NCBI RefSeq assembly: GCF_024211275.1
Contig: NZ_JAMLDX010000001.1
Span: 1-64,000 of the forward strand
Direction: 5' to 3'
Length of the DNA: 64,000 nt
Source of the DNA: Sphingomonas tagetis
GTDB taxonomy: Bacteria > Pseudomonadota > Alphaproteobacteria > Sphingomonadales > Sphingomonadaceae
Positions 52,602-61,486 of the stretch are shown one piece after another; the stretch's first letter is position 1, and every line of letters begins with the position of its first letter. The position numbers and the translations under genes are program-made. The notes under the pieces are model-generated. The model was not told where the DNA came from, did no database searches, and was given only the letters and a program-made list of their open reading frames with translations.

Positions 52602-55549
52602 CCCACATAAGCGTCCGCGGCGCGCGCGAGCACAATCTCAAGGGCGTGGACATCGACATCCCGCGCGACACGCTCACGGTCATCACCGGTCTGTCGGGCT
52701 CGGGCAAATCGAGCCTCGCCTTCGACACCATCTATGCCGAGGGTCAGCGCCGCTACGTCGAATCGCTCAGCGCCTATGCGCGCCAGTTTCTCGAGATGAT
52801 GCAGAAGCCCGATGTCGATCACATCGAGGGCCTCAGCCCCGCCATCTCGATCGAGCAGAAGACCACCAGCCGCAACCCGCGCTCGACGGTCGCGACCGTC
52901 ACCGAGATCTATGATTACATGCGCCTGCTCTGGGCGCGCGTCGGCATCCCCTATTCGCCCGCGACCGGCCTCCCGATCGCCGCGCAGACCGTCAGCCAGA
53001 TGGTCGACCGCGTGCTCGCGTTGCCCGAGGGCACCCGCCTGCTGCTCCTCGCCCCGGTCGTCCGCGGCCGCAAGGGCGAGTATCGCAAGGAGCTGCTCGA
53101 ATGGCAGAAGGCCGGCTTCCAGCGCGTCCGCATCGACGGCGAGACCTACCTGATCGAGGAAGCCCCGGCGCTCGACAAGAAGTACAAGCACGACATCGAG
53201 GTGGTCGTCGACCGCCTCGTCGTGCGTGACGACATCGCCACGCGCCTCGCCGAGAGCTTCGAGACCGCGCTCAAGCTTGCCGAGGGGCTGGCCTATGTCG
53301 ATCTGGTGGACACCACCGTCGAAGCGCTCTCATCCAACCGCGTCGCCGAAGCCCCCCAGACCTTCAAGGCCGAAACCGGCGGCCAGATGAAGGGCGCCGG
53401 CATCCCCGACAACCGCATCGTCTTCTCCGAAAAATTCGCCTGCCCGGTCAGCGGCTTCACCATCGCCGAGATCGAGCCGCGCCTCTTCTCCTTCAACGCC
53501 CCGCAGGGCGCGTGTCCGGCCTGCGACGGCCTCGGCGAAAAGCAGATCTTCGACGAGGACCTCGTCGTCCCCAACCACGACCTCAGCATCAAGAAGGGCG
53601 CGGTCGTCCCCTGGGCCAAGTCCAACCCGCCGTCGCCCTATTACATGCAGGTCCTCGGCAGCCTCGCCCGCGAGTTCGGCTTCTCGCTCGACACCCCGTG
53701 GAAGGACCTGCCCGGCGAGGTCCAGCTGATCATCCTCCACGGCACCGGCGGCAAGCCGGTCACGCTCACCTTCGTCGACGGCCGCAAGAGCTACGACGTC
53801 AAGAAGCCGTTCGAGGGCGTCATCGGCAACCTCAACCGCCGCATGCTCCAGACCGAGAGCGCGTGGATGCGCGAGGAGCTCTCCAAATACCAGGCCGCCC
53901 ACGCCTGCGAGACCTGCGACGGCGCCCGCCTCAAGCCCGAGGCGCTGGCGGTGAAGGTCGCCGGCCGCGACATCTCCAGCGTCACCCGCCTCAGCGTCAC
54001 CGACGCTTTGCCCTTCTTCACCAACCTGCCCGCCGACCTCACCCCGCAGAGCCGGGAAATCGCCCGCGCCATCCTCAAGGAGATCGACGAGCGGCTCGGC
54101 TTCCTCAACAATGTCGGCCTCGATTACCTCAACCTCAACCGCACCAGCGGCACGCTCAGCGGCGGCGAGTCCCAGCGCATCCGCCTCGCGTCACAGATCG
54201 GCTCCGGCCTCTCCGGCGTGCTCTACGTCCTCGACGAGCCGTCGATCGGCCTCCACCAGCGCGACAACGACATGCTGCTCGCCACGCTGCGCCGCCTGCG
54301 CGACCTCGGCAACACCGTGCTGGTGGTCGAGCATGACGAGGACGCGATCCGCACCGCCGATTACGTCATCGACATGGGGCCGGGCGCCGGCGTCCATGGC
54401 GGCGAGATCGTCGCCCATGGCAGCTTCGACCAGGTCCTCGCCTGCGAGGACAGCATCACCGCCGATTACCTCTCCGGCCGCCGCGAAGTCCCGCTCCCCG
54501 CGAAGCGCCGCAAGGGCACCGGCAAGAAGCTCACCGTCCACAACGCCACCGCCAACAACCTCACCGGCGTCACCGCCAGCATCCCGCTCGGCACCTTCAC
54601 CTGCATCACCGGCGTCTCCGGCTCGGGCAAGTCGAGCTTCACCATCGACACGCTCTACGCCGCCGCCGCGCGCGCGCTCAACGGCGCCCGCATCCTCTCG
54701 GGCAAGCACGACCGCATCACCGGGCTCGAGCATCTCGACAAGGTGATCGACATCGACCAGTCGCCGATCGGCCGCACCCCGCGCTCCAACCCGGCCACCT
54801 ATACCGGCGCCTTCACCAACATCCGCGACTGGTTCGCCGGCCTGCCCGAGGCGCAGGCGCGCGGCTACAAGCCCGGCCGCTTCAGCTTCAACGTCAAGGG
54901 CGGCCGCTGCGAGGCGTGCACCGGCGACGGCCTGCTCAAGATCGAGATGCACTTCCTCCCCGACGTCTATGTCACCTGCGACGTCTGCCACGGCCAGCGC
55001 TACAACCGCGAAACGCTCGAGGTGAAGTTCAAGGGGATGAGCATCGCCGACATCCTCGACATGACGGTCGAGGACGCGGTCGAATTCTTCAAGGCCGTTC
55101 CCCCGATCCGCGACAAGATGGCGATGCTCGCCGAAGTCGGCCTCGGCTACGTCAAGGTCGGGCAACAGGCGACGACCCTCTCCGGCGGCGAGGCGCAGCG
55201 CGTCAAGCTCGCCAAGGAACTCGCCCGCCGCGCCACCGGCAACACGCTCTACATCCTCGACGAGCCCACCACCGGCCTCCATTTCGAGGATGTCCGCAAA
55301 CTGCTCGAAGTGCTCCACGCGCTGGTCGAGCAGGGCAACACCGTGGTGGTGATCGAGCACAATCTCGACGTCATCAAGACCGCCGACTGGATACTGGACC
55401 TCGGTCCAGAAGGCGGCGTCAAGGGTGGCGAGGTGGTCGCCGAAGGCACGCCCGAAGCGGTCGCCAAGTCGCCGCGCAGCTATACGGGGAAGTATCTTGC
55501 TCCGCTGCTGGAGCGGGGCAGGGTGGGGGAGAGTGTGGCGGCGGAGTGA
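52595..55549 (+). CDS. uvrA: Excinuclease ABC subunit A
   Basis: UvrA recognises DNA damage for nucleotide excision repair. The 984-residue protein has two ABC halves: Walker [13 protein letters not shown] and [10 protein letters not shown], signatures [12 protein letters not shown] and [12 protein letters not shown], and Walker [13 protein letters not shown] and [12 protein letters not shown]. Zinc sites CPVS...CPAC and CEAC...CDVC are intact. ATG 52595 is preferred to a GTG nine bases earlier because it matches the family start. A LexA box (52537-52551) lies upstream, preceded by the hairpin at 52.4 kb. The reverse transcriptase gene ends three bases beyond its stop on the other strand. Confidence 0.97.
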   Translation: MLTHISVRGAREHNLKGVDIDIPRDTLTVITGLSGSGKSSLAFDTIYAEGQRRYVESLSAYARQFLEMMQKPDVDHIEGLSPAISIEQKTTSRNPRSTVATVTEIYDYMRLLWARVGIPYSPATGLPIAAQTVSQMVDRVLALPEGTRLLLLAPVVRGRKGEYRKELLEWQKAGFQRVRIDGETYLIEEAPALDKKYKHDIEVVVDRLVVRDDIATRLAESFETALKLAEGLAYVDLVDTTVEALSSNRVAEAPQTFKAETGGQMKGAGIPDNRIVFSEKFACPVSGFTIAEIEPRLFSFNAPQGACPACDGLGEKQIFDEDLVVPNHDLSIKKGAVVPWAKSNPPSPYYMQVLGSLAREFGFSLDTPWKDLPGEVQLIILHGTGGKPVTLTFVDGRKSYDVKKPFEGVIGNLNRRMLQTESAWMREELSKYQAAHACETCDGARLKPEALAVKVAGRDISSVTRLSVTDALPFFTNLPADLTPQSREIARAILKEIDERLGFLNNVGLDYLNLNRTSGTLSGGESQRIRLASQIGSGLSGVLYVLDEPSIGLHQRDNDMLLATLRRLRDLGNTVLVVEHDEDAIRTADYVIDMGPGAGVHGGEIVAHGSFDQVLACEDSITADYLSGRREVPLPAKRRKGTGKKLTVHNATANNLTGVTASIPLGTFTCITGVSGSGKSSFTIDTLYAAAARALNGARILSGKHDRITGLEHLDKVIDIDQSPIGRTPRSNPATYTGAFTNIRDWFAGLPEAQARGYKPGRFSFNVKGGRCEACTGDGLLKIEMHFLPDVYVTCDVCHGQRYNRETLEVKFKGMSIADILDMTVEDAVEFFKAVPPIRDKMAMLAEVGLGYVKVGQQATTLSGGEAQRVKLAKELARRATGNTLYILDEPTTGLHFEDVRKLLEVLHALVEQGNTVVVIEHNLDVIKTADWILDLGPEGGVKGGEVVAEGTPEAVAKSPRSYTGKYLAPLLERGRVGESVAAE

Positions 55550-55552
55550 GTC

Positions 55553-56911
55553 TTAGGACGGGCTGCCGACATCGCGCTCCAAATCTTGCACTTCATGAGA
55601 GATTATCCGTCCGAATTCGGACGAGATACGATCAATGTCCCAAGTGACTAGTTCCTCAGTCCGACGTCCGGTCATGGTAGATATTACTTCGATCATCTGA
55701 GTTTGATCGAATGCGTCATAGTTAGGAATGTAACTTGTATTGTTTATGTTGAAACGTATCTCATGATAGCTTTTTACAAACGACTTGATCGCGATTCGTT
55801 GAGCATGAGGAAAATCAATACGGGATAATTGATTGGCGAGAAAAACATCAAGATATTTTAGCTGAGATATGCATTCCGTGTAAGAGAAGAACATCATCCA
55901 GCCTCGCCGGCGGCCGTCTACAATACAGCCTGTAATCTTTAAATTAACGCGAAATATCGTTCTCCTAATATCTTTCCTGTACCTAAAATCGGTGAGAACA
56001 CTCTGTAGGTTAGTAAACATCCGCTTGTAAGATGAGTCTCGGATTGAGACCTGATCGACGCCGACTCGATATCCTAAAAAGTCGATCCCACCCGAAACGG
56101 GAGAAATTTCGGTTTTTCCAGCGACTCCTTTAGGATGAACTTTCAAGCCTCGCGCGGATAGCTTCCGCGATACGCTCTTCAGCAATTCGTCTGCGACTTT
56201 GGCAGGGCAAATGAATAGGATGTCGTCGACATATCGAAAATAAGGGTGTTGGGGCGTAGATTGCTGCTCGTCGAATCGTTGCATGTAAAGCGCCGCCAAC
56301 GCTCCAGAAATGCTTAACCCTTGGGGTATGCCGCGAGATTGCAGTTCGTTCTCGGCTCCCGTGGGGTTTTCCAATGCGTCCATACAAAGGCGCTGAACAG
56401 ACGGTGTTACCCCTACACGGCGGAGCTCACGCTGCATTAGCTTGTGAGAAACACTGGGGAAGAAGTCTCGGACGTCGAGCCTCAGGAAGACATTGTCCGA
56501 CTGATCGCCATCACGAATCTTTTCTACGATAGCTTTGATCAGCGCATGGGGTGTCTTACCTCGCGTTCCCGGAACATGCTCGTGCAGTAATTGGCAGGTG
56601 GCGCGGAGGGTGAGGCGATCTCGCACGGTGGGGATCGATATCTGGCGCGGAAGCCGCTTGGCTCCCCTGGGTATAAGGCGCTCTTTAAAGTGAGTGAAGC
56701 TGTACGTCTCCGCAGCCACCTTCCGTTGAATTAGGCGCGTTTCTTCTATCAAGCGGGTTTCGAACGCTCCTATCCGCACACCGTCCTTGCCTGTTGCATG
56801 AGACTTGGCAATCTTCGACCGGAACAGGTCGCGGAGGTAATGCTCATTGTAATATTGATCCTGTTCTCTAAGCACCTGTATGTGCTCAAGCAGGTCGATT
56901 AGGTTGAGCAA
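55553..56911 (-). CDS. Reverse transcriptase of an SLATT-linked (predicted anti-phage) operon
   Basis: A 452-residue reverse transcriptase. Palm motifs are complete: FLRLDVRDFFPSVS (motif A, Asp about 146), RGIPQGLSISGALAALYM (motif B, about 193), YFRYVDDILF (YVDD, 227-230) and GGIDFLGYRV (motif E region). No maturase/HNH domain of group II introns and no retron msr/msd is evident; the roughly 170-residue C-terminal helical extension fits a UG/Abi-type enzyme. It starts four bases after a SLATT membrane-protein gene, the pairing known for SLATT_5 families. The DNA is clearly AT-richer than its neighbours, showing horizontal origin. The RT frame is intact although the SLATT gene is disrupted. 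Confidence 0.85.
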   Translation of the reverse strand: MLNLIDLLEHIQVLREQDQYYNEHYLRDLFRSKIAKSHATGKDGVRIGAFETRLIEETRLIQRKVAAETYSFTHFKERLIPRGAKRLPRQISIPTVRDRLTLRATCQLLHEHVPGTRGKTPHALIKAIVEKIRDGDQSDNVFLRLDVRDFFPSVSHKLMQRELRRVGVTPSVQRLCMDALENPTGAENELQSRGIPQGLSISGALAALYMQRFDEQQSTPQHPYFRYVDDILFICPAKVADELLKSVSRKLSARGLKVHPKGVAGKTEISPVSGGIDFLGYRVGVDQVSIRDSSYKRMFTNLQSVLTDFRYRKDIRRTIFRVNLKITGCIVDGRRRGWMMFFSYTECISQLKYLDVFLANQLSRIDFPHAQRIAIKSFVKSYHEIRFNINNTSYIPNYDAFDQTQMIEVISTMTGRRTEELVTWDIDRISSEFGRIISHEVQDLERDVGSPS

Positions 56912-57310
56912 TATTTATCCCGCACGTGAAATGGTGGAAATCACAATCGCAACAGGAATGATGAGCAGAATTCCGAAGAATATTATCCGACCAATAGTCC
57001 GTATGATATGCAATCCGATTGTCCTTTTGCTTACAACATTGGAGCCATTCGGATCGTATATGGTTTTGTTTGCGAACCACGAATCGAAAAATACTTTATC
57101 ATAATCGCACTGCGAATGATTTTCGTATGCCGGCAGCATCTCATTGTACCGCTTTACAACGACGTCCTGTAGTTCAGGGGAGTCGTACAAATCGCGGAGC
57201 TTCAGGTAGCACTCACGGAAGCCGACCGCTCTGAGTTCGAACCGCTGGCCGTATAGAAATATTGAGGCCGCTAAGATCGCCGTTGATAGAAAGGTGGTTA
57301 CGATGCCGCC

Positions 57311-57336
57311 TGAACCGCCCCGGGTTTGCCGGAGGC
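57311..57336 (+). repeat. Left terminal inverted repeat of the IS3 element
   Basis: 26 bases starting TGAACCGCCCCGGG; pairs with 58606-58631 in inverse orientation. Marks the left boundary, next to the GCC target copy. Confidence 0.9.
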
Positions 57337-57363
57337 TCCAACTCCTGAGAAGGTGGAGCCTGT

Positions 57364-57690
57364 ATGAGCAAGACAACGAACAAGTTTGCGCCGGAAGTGC
57401 GCGAGCGAGCGGTGCGGATGGTGGCCGATCACGAGCGCGATTATCCGTCGCGCTGGGCGGCGGTGGTGTCGATCGCAGAGAAGATCGGTTGCGTTCCGCA
57501 GACGCTGCATGAGTGGGTGAAGAAGGCGGAGGTCGACAGCGGCAAGCGCGCCGGTGTCCCAACCGAGGTTGCCGACAAGATGAAGGCGCTGGAGCGCGAG
57601 GTGCGTGAGTTGCGCCAGGCCAACGAGATCCTGCGCAAGGCGTCCGCATATTTTGCGCAGGCGGAGCTCGACCGCCCGTTCCGGCGATGA
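57364..57690 (+). CDS. IS3-family transposase OrfA (helix-turn-helix)
   Basis: A 108-residue OrfA with an HTH ([20 protein letters not shown], then [20 protein letters not shown]) and a C-terminal leucine-zipper-like coiled coil ([20 protein letters not shown]) for dimerisation. It binds the IS ends. ATG 57364 follows a GAGAAGGTGGAGCC site. The last four bases overlap the orfB start as ATGA. A typical A-rich slippery heptamer is not seen near the junction, so OrfB could be made by coupled re-initiation. Confidence 0.93.
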   Translation: MSKTTNKFAPEVRERAVRMVADHERDYPSRWAAVVSIAEKIGCVPQTLHEWVKKAEVDSGKRAGVPTEVADKMKALEREVRELRQANEILRKASAYFAQAELDRPFRR

Positions 57691-58592
57691 TCGCGTTCAT
57701 CGACGATCACCGCGATGCCTATGGGGTCGAGCCGATCTGCCGCGTCCTGCCGATCGCCCCATCCACCTATCACGAGCGCGTCGCGCAGCGACAGGATCCG
57801 ACACGCCTGTCGGCGCGAGCACGGCAGGATGCGGCCCTCAAGCCGGAGGTCGCGCGCGTGTTCGCCGAGAACTTCGCGGTCTACGGTGTGCGCAAGGTCT
57901 GGCGGCAGATGATGCGGGAAGGCTTTCCGATCGCGCGCTGTACGGTCGCTCGGCTGATGCGTGAGATGGGCTTGGCAGGGGTGATCCGGGGCAAGCCGGT
58001 GCGCACGACCATCAGCGACAAGGCGGCACCGTGCCCGCTCGATCGGGTCAACCGCAGGTTCTACGCCCCAGCGCCGAACATGCTGTGGGTGTCGGACTTC
58101 ACCTACGTCGCGACCTGGGCGGGGTTCGTCTACGTCGCCTTCGTCATCGATACCTATGCCAGGCGGATCGTTGGCTGGCGAGCCAGCCGGACGGCGCATG
58201 CCAGCTTCGTCCTCGATGCGCTGGAACAGGCGCTTCACGATCGTCGGCCGACCCACCGGGGCGGCCTCATCCATCATAGCGACCGCGGGTCGCAATACGT
58301 GTCCATCAAGTACACCGAGCGCCTCGCCGAAGCCGGGATCGAGCCCTCGGTTGGCAGCGTGGGCGACAGCTATGACAATGCTTTGGCCGAGACGATCAAC
58401 GGCCTTTACAAAGCCGAGGTGATCCACCGGCGCGGACCGTGGCGCAGCTTCGAAGCAGTCGAGTACGCCACGCTGGAATGGATCGACTGGTTCAACCATC
58501 GCCGACTGCTGGAGCCCATCGGCAACATCCCGCCTGCCGAAGCCGAAGATCAATATTATGCTGCCGCAAACAACATCGATATGGCAGCGTGA
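57687..58592 (+). CDS. IS3-family transposase OrfB (DDE integrase core)
   Basis: A 301-residue catalytic protein with an HTH_21-like N-terminal region ([17 protein letters not shown]), the integrase core opening [20 protein letters not shown] (first D) and [20 protein letters not shown] (second D), followed by [19 protein letters not shown] (E) - the complete DDE triad. Frame is intact, so the element may still be active. It lies in the -1 frame relative to orfA with a four-base overlap. Confidence 0.95.
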   Translation: MIAFIDDHRDAYGVEPICRVLPIAPSTYHERVAQRQDPTRLSARARQDAALKPEVARVFAENFAVYGVRKVWRQMMREGFPIARCTVARLMREMGLAGVIRGKPVRTTISDKAAPCPLDRVNRRFYAPAPNMLWVSDFTYVATWAGFVYVAFVIDTYARRIVGWRASRTAHASFVLDALEQALHDRRPTHRGGLIHHSDRGSQYVSIKYTERLAEAGIEPSVGSVGDSYDNALAETINGLYKAEVIHRRGPWRSFEAVEYATLEWIDWFNHRRLLEPIGNIPPAEAEDQYYAAANNIDMAA

Positions 58593-58605
58593 CTCACAAC
58601 CCGAT

Positions 58606-58631
58606 GCCTCCGGCAGACCCGGTGCGGTTCA
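58606..58631 (-). repeat. Right terminal inverted repeat of the IS3 element
   Basis: Reverse complement begins TGAACCGCACCGGG; two mismatches to the left repeat. Followed by the second GCC target copy (58632-58634). Confidence 0.9.
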
Positions 58632-58829
58632 GCCGTCCTTCACAGCGTAGTCGTTCGACAGGTCGGCCAAGGAGACAGCCGTGATCCAAACCGAATACCA
58701 AACTACAATAATCTGTGACCAGAGCGCGGTTCGCTTCATGCGATTCTCGGCGGCAATCCGAGCTTTGTATGTTAAATATATCCGTTCTAGCGGACCGCGA
58801 GGCGTGTGTGGGGTGGTGGGCGCAGACAT

Positions 58830-59148
58830 TGGATCACTGTTTCTTCAGAAGAGGAAAGCACGAGCTAGGACGAGCCTGGCAGTAAGGACAACGGCGCCAA
58901 GGCGCCGCTAGTGGTCTAAACCACTCCGCCCACCGTCTTTAGCCTAGCTGCTCATGTTGCCTTGAGCAATGCGATCACGGGATAGTTTCCGTCTAAATAA
59001 AGCCATTTCGGAACCTCTCGCCAATCAACTGTTTCCGCCGCACACCCCAGTCGGCTCCCCAATCGAACCAAATAGGCACAAACAACTTTCCTACAGCCCC
59101 CATTCCGGCATACCTAACCGGTCCTCTGTTCCCGAAAGGACCACGCCG
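58830..59148. other. AT-richer intergenic region upstream of the SLATT-RT operon
   Basis: Three hundred bases without a gene between the divergent SLATT and HTH genes. It should hold the promoter of the leftward SLATT-RT operon and a possible non-coding RNA. A short GC hairpin (GGCGCC-AA-GGCGCC) lies near 58900. The composition returns to host values around 59,100. A 26-base motif repeated at 61,487 ends the region (59076-59101). Confidence 0.5.
59076..59101 (+). repeat. 26-base direct repeat, copy 1
   Basis: GCACAAACAACTTTCCTACA followed by GCCCCC. The copy at 61487-61512 is identical except in the two bases after GCACAAAC. It lies 48 bases upstream of the HTH gene on the same strand. Confidence 0.6.
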
Positions 59149-60327
59149 ATGAACGCCGTCACCCCCGCCGCCTACGACCCCAGCACCTTCGACCACGCCG
59201 CCTTCCACGAACTCTTGCCCGGCGTCCCCGACGAACAACGCTATGACGGCTGGGTCCCCGAAAAGCAGAAGCGCTTCCTCATCGCCCTCGCGCGCGGGCT
59301 CAGCGTCACCAAGGCGTGCGCCATCGTCCGCCTCAGCCGCCAGTCCGCTTATGCGCTGCGTGATTCCGCGCGCGGCGCCGCCTTCGCGCTCGGCTGGAAC
59401 GCCGCCCAGCTTCGCGCCCGCGACGTGCTCGCCGACGAGCTGATGGACCGCGCGCTCAACGGCGTGCGCGAAACCGTCACCGACGATGACGGCCGCGTCA
59501 CCACCCGCCACCGTCAGGACAACAATCTCGCCTGGCGCATGCTCTCCCGGCTCGACCGCCGCGCCGACGCCGCCTGCACCGAAACCGGCGCCGCCGCCGC
59601 GCGCCTCGCCGCCGCCGATTTCGAACAGTTGCTCGACCTGATCGGCCGCGACGCCGCGCCGGCCCGCGCCGGGCTGTTCCTCGCCGCGCGCATCGACCGC
59701 GCCGGGATGGAGGCCACGCCGGACGATCTCGCCCCGATCCGCGCGCTCGCCCGCGCCGACCGCTGGCTGCGCACGCGGGTCGACGAGGCGCAGCCGCTCG
59801 ACACCGCCGACCTCGACCCCGCCGATCGCGCGCGCTGGACCGGCGAGCAATGGGCGCGCGCCGAGGCCGCCGGGCTGGTCCAGCTCGCCCCGCCCGAGCC
59901 CGCCGCGCCTGACACCCCGCCGGACTGTCAACTTCGTCAACCGGGGCAGGGGGCGGATGCCATGCCCGATCCCGACAATCCCGACGACGAGCCGGTGTGG
60001 TGGGACAGTGGCGAGGAACGCTGGCTCACCCGCTTCCCGCCGCCCGACCATTATTTCGGCCATGAGGAGGGCGAATATGGCGACGCAGGCTATTGGCGCA
60101 CGCTCGACGCGGACGAGGTCGTCGCGGTCGAAGCGCCCGGCCGCGCCCAGACGGAAGCGAGCCTCCCCGCCGTCAACGCCGCGCGCGAAGCCTGGTTCGC
60201 CGCCCGCCTCGCCGAAGCCGAAGCGCTGCGCGCCGCCGCTCCGTCAGCCCTTCAGACTTCGCTTCCTGCGAGCGAGGGGCAGGGGGCGGGTGCGCGCGCC
60301 AGCACGCGCCGGCGGACCACGCATTGA
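59149..60327 (+). CDS. HTH protein, terminase-small-subunit-like N terminus, unknown function
   Basis: A 392-residue protein. Residues 35-105 (WVPEKQKRFLIALARGLSVT, then RLSRQSAYALRDSARGAAFA) look like an HTH module of the kind in phage terminase small subunits and IS-like regulators; the rest is acidic, Ala/Pro/Asp-rich and low complexity, with WWDSGEERWLTRFPPPDHYF near residue 280. No terminase large subunit, capsid or integrase gene is nearby, so a phage role is not supported. ATG 59149 has AAGGA upstream; a frame extends earlier without a better site. GC content is host-like, in contrast to the adjacent RT operon. Confidence 0.6.
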   Translation: MNAVTPAAYDPSTFDHAAFHELLPGVPDEQRYDGWVPEKQKRFLIALARGLSVTKACAIVRLSRQSAYALRDSARGAAFALGWNAAQLRARDVLADELMDRALNGVRETVTDDDGRVTTRHRQDNNLAWRMLSRLDRRADAACTETGAAAARLAAADFEQLLDLIGRDAAPARAGLFLAARIDRAGMEATPDDLAPIRALARADRWLRTRVDEAQPLDTADLDPADRARWTGEQWARAEAAGLVQLAPPEPAAPDTPPDCQLRQPGQGADAMPDPDNPDDEPVWWDSGEERWLTRFPPPDHYFGHEEGEYGDAGYWRTLDADEVVAVEAPGRAQTEASLPAVNAAREAWFAARLAEAEALRAAAPSALQTSLPASEGQGAGARASTRRRTTH

Positions 60328-60507
60328 CCCCGGCAAAGCAACGCCCCGACGGCTGCCCCTTGTAATTTCGCCCCACAGGTCCATATTCGTTGCGCTACAG
60401 TCGCAAATCGTCGGTCTACGGAGCTTTGCGGCCCCTTCTTCCTTCATCTGCTTCCGCGGCACAGGTGCGTCCACGCTGGACTCGCCTTTGACATGAAGGA
60501 AAAAATT
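60328..60507 (+). other. 5' leader region of the cold-shock gene
   Basis: 180 bases without a gene before the cold-shock CDS. A long 5' untranslated leader is known for cspA-type genes and could lie here; no stem-loop with confident structure was found by eye. Slightly AT-richer, with AAGGA just before the CDS. Confidence 0.35.
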
Positions 60508-60720
60508 ATGAGCATCACCGGCACCGTCAAATTCTTCAATGCCGACAAGGGCTATGGCTTCATCGCGCCTGACAATGGCGGCGGCGACGCCTTCGTCCAC
60601 ATCTCGGCGGTCGAGCGTGCGGGCATGATCACGCTGAACCAGGATCAGCGCGTCAGCTATGAGCTGGAGCAGGACAAGCGCGGCAAGATGGCCGCGGTGA
60701 ACCTCCAGGCTGCTGACTGA
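60508..60720 (+). CDS. cspA: Cold-shock protein (CspA family)
   Basis: A 70-residue cold-shock domain protein binding single-stranded nucleic acid: GTVKFFNADKGYGFIAPDNG with RNP1 (KGYGFI) and RNP2 (AFVHIS), ending AAVNLQAAD. Start ATG 60508 has AAGGA eight bases upstream; an in-frame ATG at 60493 would add MKEKI. A terminator hairpin follows (60733-60758). Confidence 0.95.
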   Translation: MSITGTVKFFNADKGYGFIAPDNGGGDAFVHISAVERAGMITLNQDQRVSYELEQDKRGKMAAVNLQAAD

Positions 60721-60732
60721 TCAGCGGACTTC

Positions 60733-60758
60733 GGGCGGCGCGCTGCGGTGCGCCGCCC
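60733..60758 (+). terminator. Terminator hairpin after the cold-shock gene
   Basis: GGGCGGCGC (60733-60741) pairs with GCGCCGCCC (60750-60758) around an 8-base loop, 13 bases after the stop; followed by GCTTACTG rather than a clear T tract. Confidence 0.65.
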
Positions 60759-60796
60759 GCTTACTGACCCCGTATTATCGACCAAGGGGAGCCTCG

Positions 60797-60994
60797 ATGG
60801 CCCAGCCACTCAGCTATCGTGCCAATGCCGCCAAATGCCGCGAAGATGCGGATTCGGCGACGCTCGACAATGTCCGCGACCGCAATTTGCGCGCCGAGGC
60901 CGCATGGCTTGCCATGGCCGAGCGCCAGGAGCGCGTCGACAGCGCCCGCGCCGTCCGCGAGGCGGGCGTCAAACTGCAACAGGAAACTACGTGA
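60797..60994 (+). CDS. Small helical protein, 65 residues, unknown function
   Basis: MAQPLSYRANAAKCREDADS opens a strongly helical, charged peptide with an ADSATLDN stretch and many Arg/Glu pairs. RBS AGGGGAG lies six bases before the ATG. Related small proteins occur in alphaproteobacteria, usually unnamed. The stop overlaps the GTG of the next small gene (GTGA), so the two are coupled. Confidence 0.65.
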   Translation: MAQPLSYRANAAKCREDADSATLDNVRDRNLRAEAAWLAMAERQERVDSARAVREAGVKLQQETT

Positions 60995-61140
60995 ACTCGA
61001 CGATTAACAAGATCATCCGACCCGTTACCGCGGCCCAGCGCGTTGCTCGCGCGCCGCTCTCCCTCTTCAGCCGCGTGCCGGCTCGCGACGGCAACGCCGC
61101 CCGCATCGCCCGCGCCGCGGTGCTCGAAGTCCTCGGCTAG
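60991..61140 (+). CDS. Small basic protein, 49 residues, unknown function
   Basis: GTG 60991, preceded by AGGAAA, opens MNSTINKIIRPVTAAQRVAR and ends ARAAVLEVLG. The GTGA overlap with the preceding gene suggests coupled translation. Its stop overlaps the stop of the convergent ABM-domain gene in CTAG (61137-61140). Function not recognised; too short for a firm call. Confidence 0.5.
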   Translation: MNSTINKIIRPVTAAQRVARAPLSLFSRVPARDGNAARIARAAVLEVLG

Positions 61141-61436
61141 GGCCGCGACTTCACCGCCAGCACGACCGGCCCCGACACCGCGTCGGTCACCCCGCGCCCG
61201 TCACCCAGATCCTCCAGCGTGTCGCGAAAGCGGTCCAGCGTCGCGATCATGTCGGGCCGGGCATCGGCCAGCGCCTGCGCATCCTCCCACTCGGCGATGA
61301 TGCAATAGCCGCCATCGCCCGTCTCGATGATGTTGGCGCTGCGCAGGCCGGGCCAGTCGACCGGCCGGTGGGCATCCAGAAATTCCTGCTCCCGCCCCGG
61401 CTTCACCCGGAACCGCACGGCATTGAACGCGGTCAT
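61137..61436 (-). CDS. Antibiotic biosynthesis monooxygenase (ABM)-domain protein
   Basis: A 99-residue dimeric-barrel-type protein: FNAVRFRVKPGREQEFLDAH, GYCIIAEWEDAQALADARPD and a terminal VVLAVKSRP. ABM/EthD-like small barrels act as monooxygenases or ligand carriers; no substrate can be inferred. It is a single gene with the 26-base repeat copy 2 lying 50 bases upstream of its start. Confidence 0.78.
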   Translation of the reverse strand: MTAFNAVRFRVKPGREQEFLDAHRPVDWPGLRSANIIETGDGGYCIIAEWEDAQALADARPDMIATLDRFRDTLEDLGDGRGVTDAVSGPVVLAVKSRP

Positions 61437-61486
61437 CGCATCTCTCCCTGTCTGGCCGCGGCATCATGCCACGCCGCACCCGGCCA

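Larger units (their letters stand above)
57311..58631 (+). mobile_element. IS3-family insertion sequence, 1321 bp
   Basis: Terminal inverted repeats IRL 57311-57336 and IRR 58606-58631 match at 24 of 26 bases and begin TGAACCGC. A 3-bp direct repeat GCC flanks the element (57308-57310 and 58632-58634). It carries orfA and orfB in the layout of IS3 elements. GC content is like the host chromosome and unlike the AT-richer SLATT-RT sequence it interrupts, so it arrived after that operon. Confidence 0.93.
56915..58829 (-). pseudogene. SLATT (SLATT_5-like) membrane protein gene, split by an IS3 element
   Basis: The N-terminal part (58829-58632, 66 codons; RIYLTYKARIAAENRMKR, then a helix WSQIIVVWYSVWITAVSL) and C-terminal part (57310-56915, 131 codons; [20 protein letters not shown], then [12 protein letters not shown] and a last helix RIIFFGILLIIPVAIVIST) flank an IS. 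Removing the IS with one copy of the 3-bp duplication joins them in frame (KDG-GIV) to 196 residues, the size of SLATT proteins, which are 2-TM effector-like proteins predicted to cause membrane damage during phage attack. The gene stops four bases before the reverse transcriptase start. It is inactive as found unless the IS leaves precisely. Confidence 0.8.

Noticed and set aside
55553..56911. Group II intron or retron reverse transcriptase
   Set aside because: No maturase X/HNH domain, no domain V-like hairpin, no msr/msd region seen; neighbour is a SLATT gene.
56880..57104. 74-codon + strand frame antisense to the SLATT 3' end
   Set aside because: Shadow of the SLATT coding strand; no RBS and no family features.
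59149..60327. Prophage remnant
   Set aside because: Only an HTH resembling a terminase small subunit; no other phage gene and no att sites identified.
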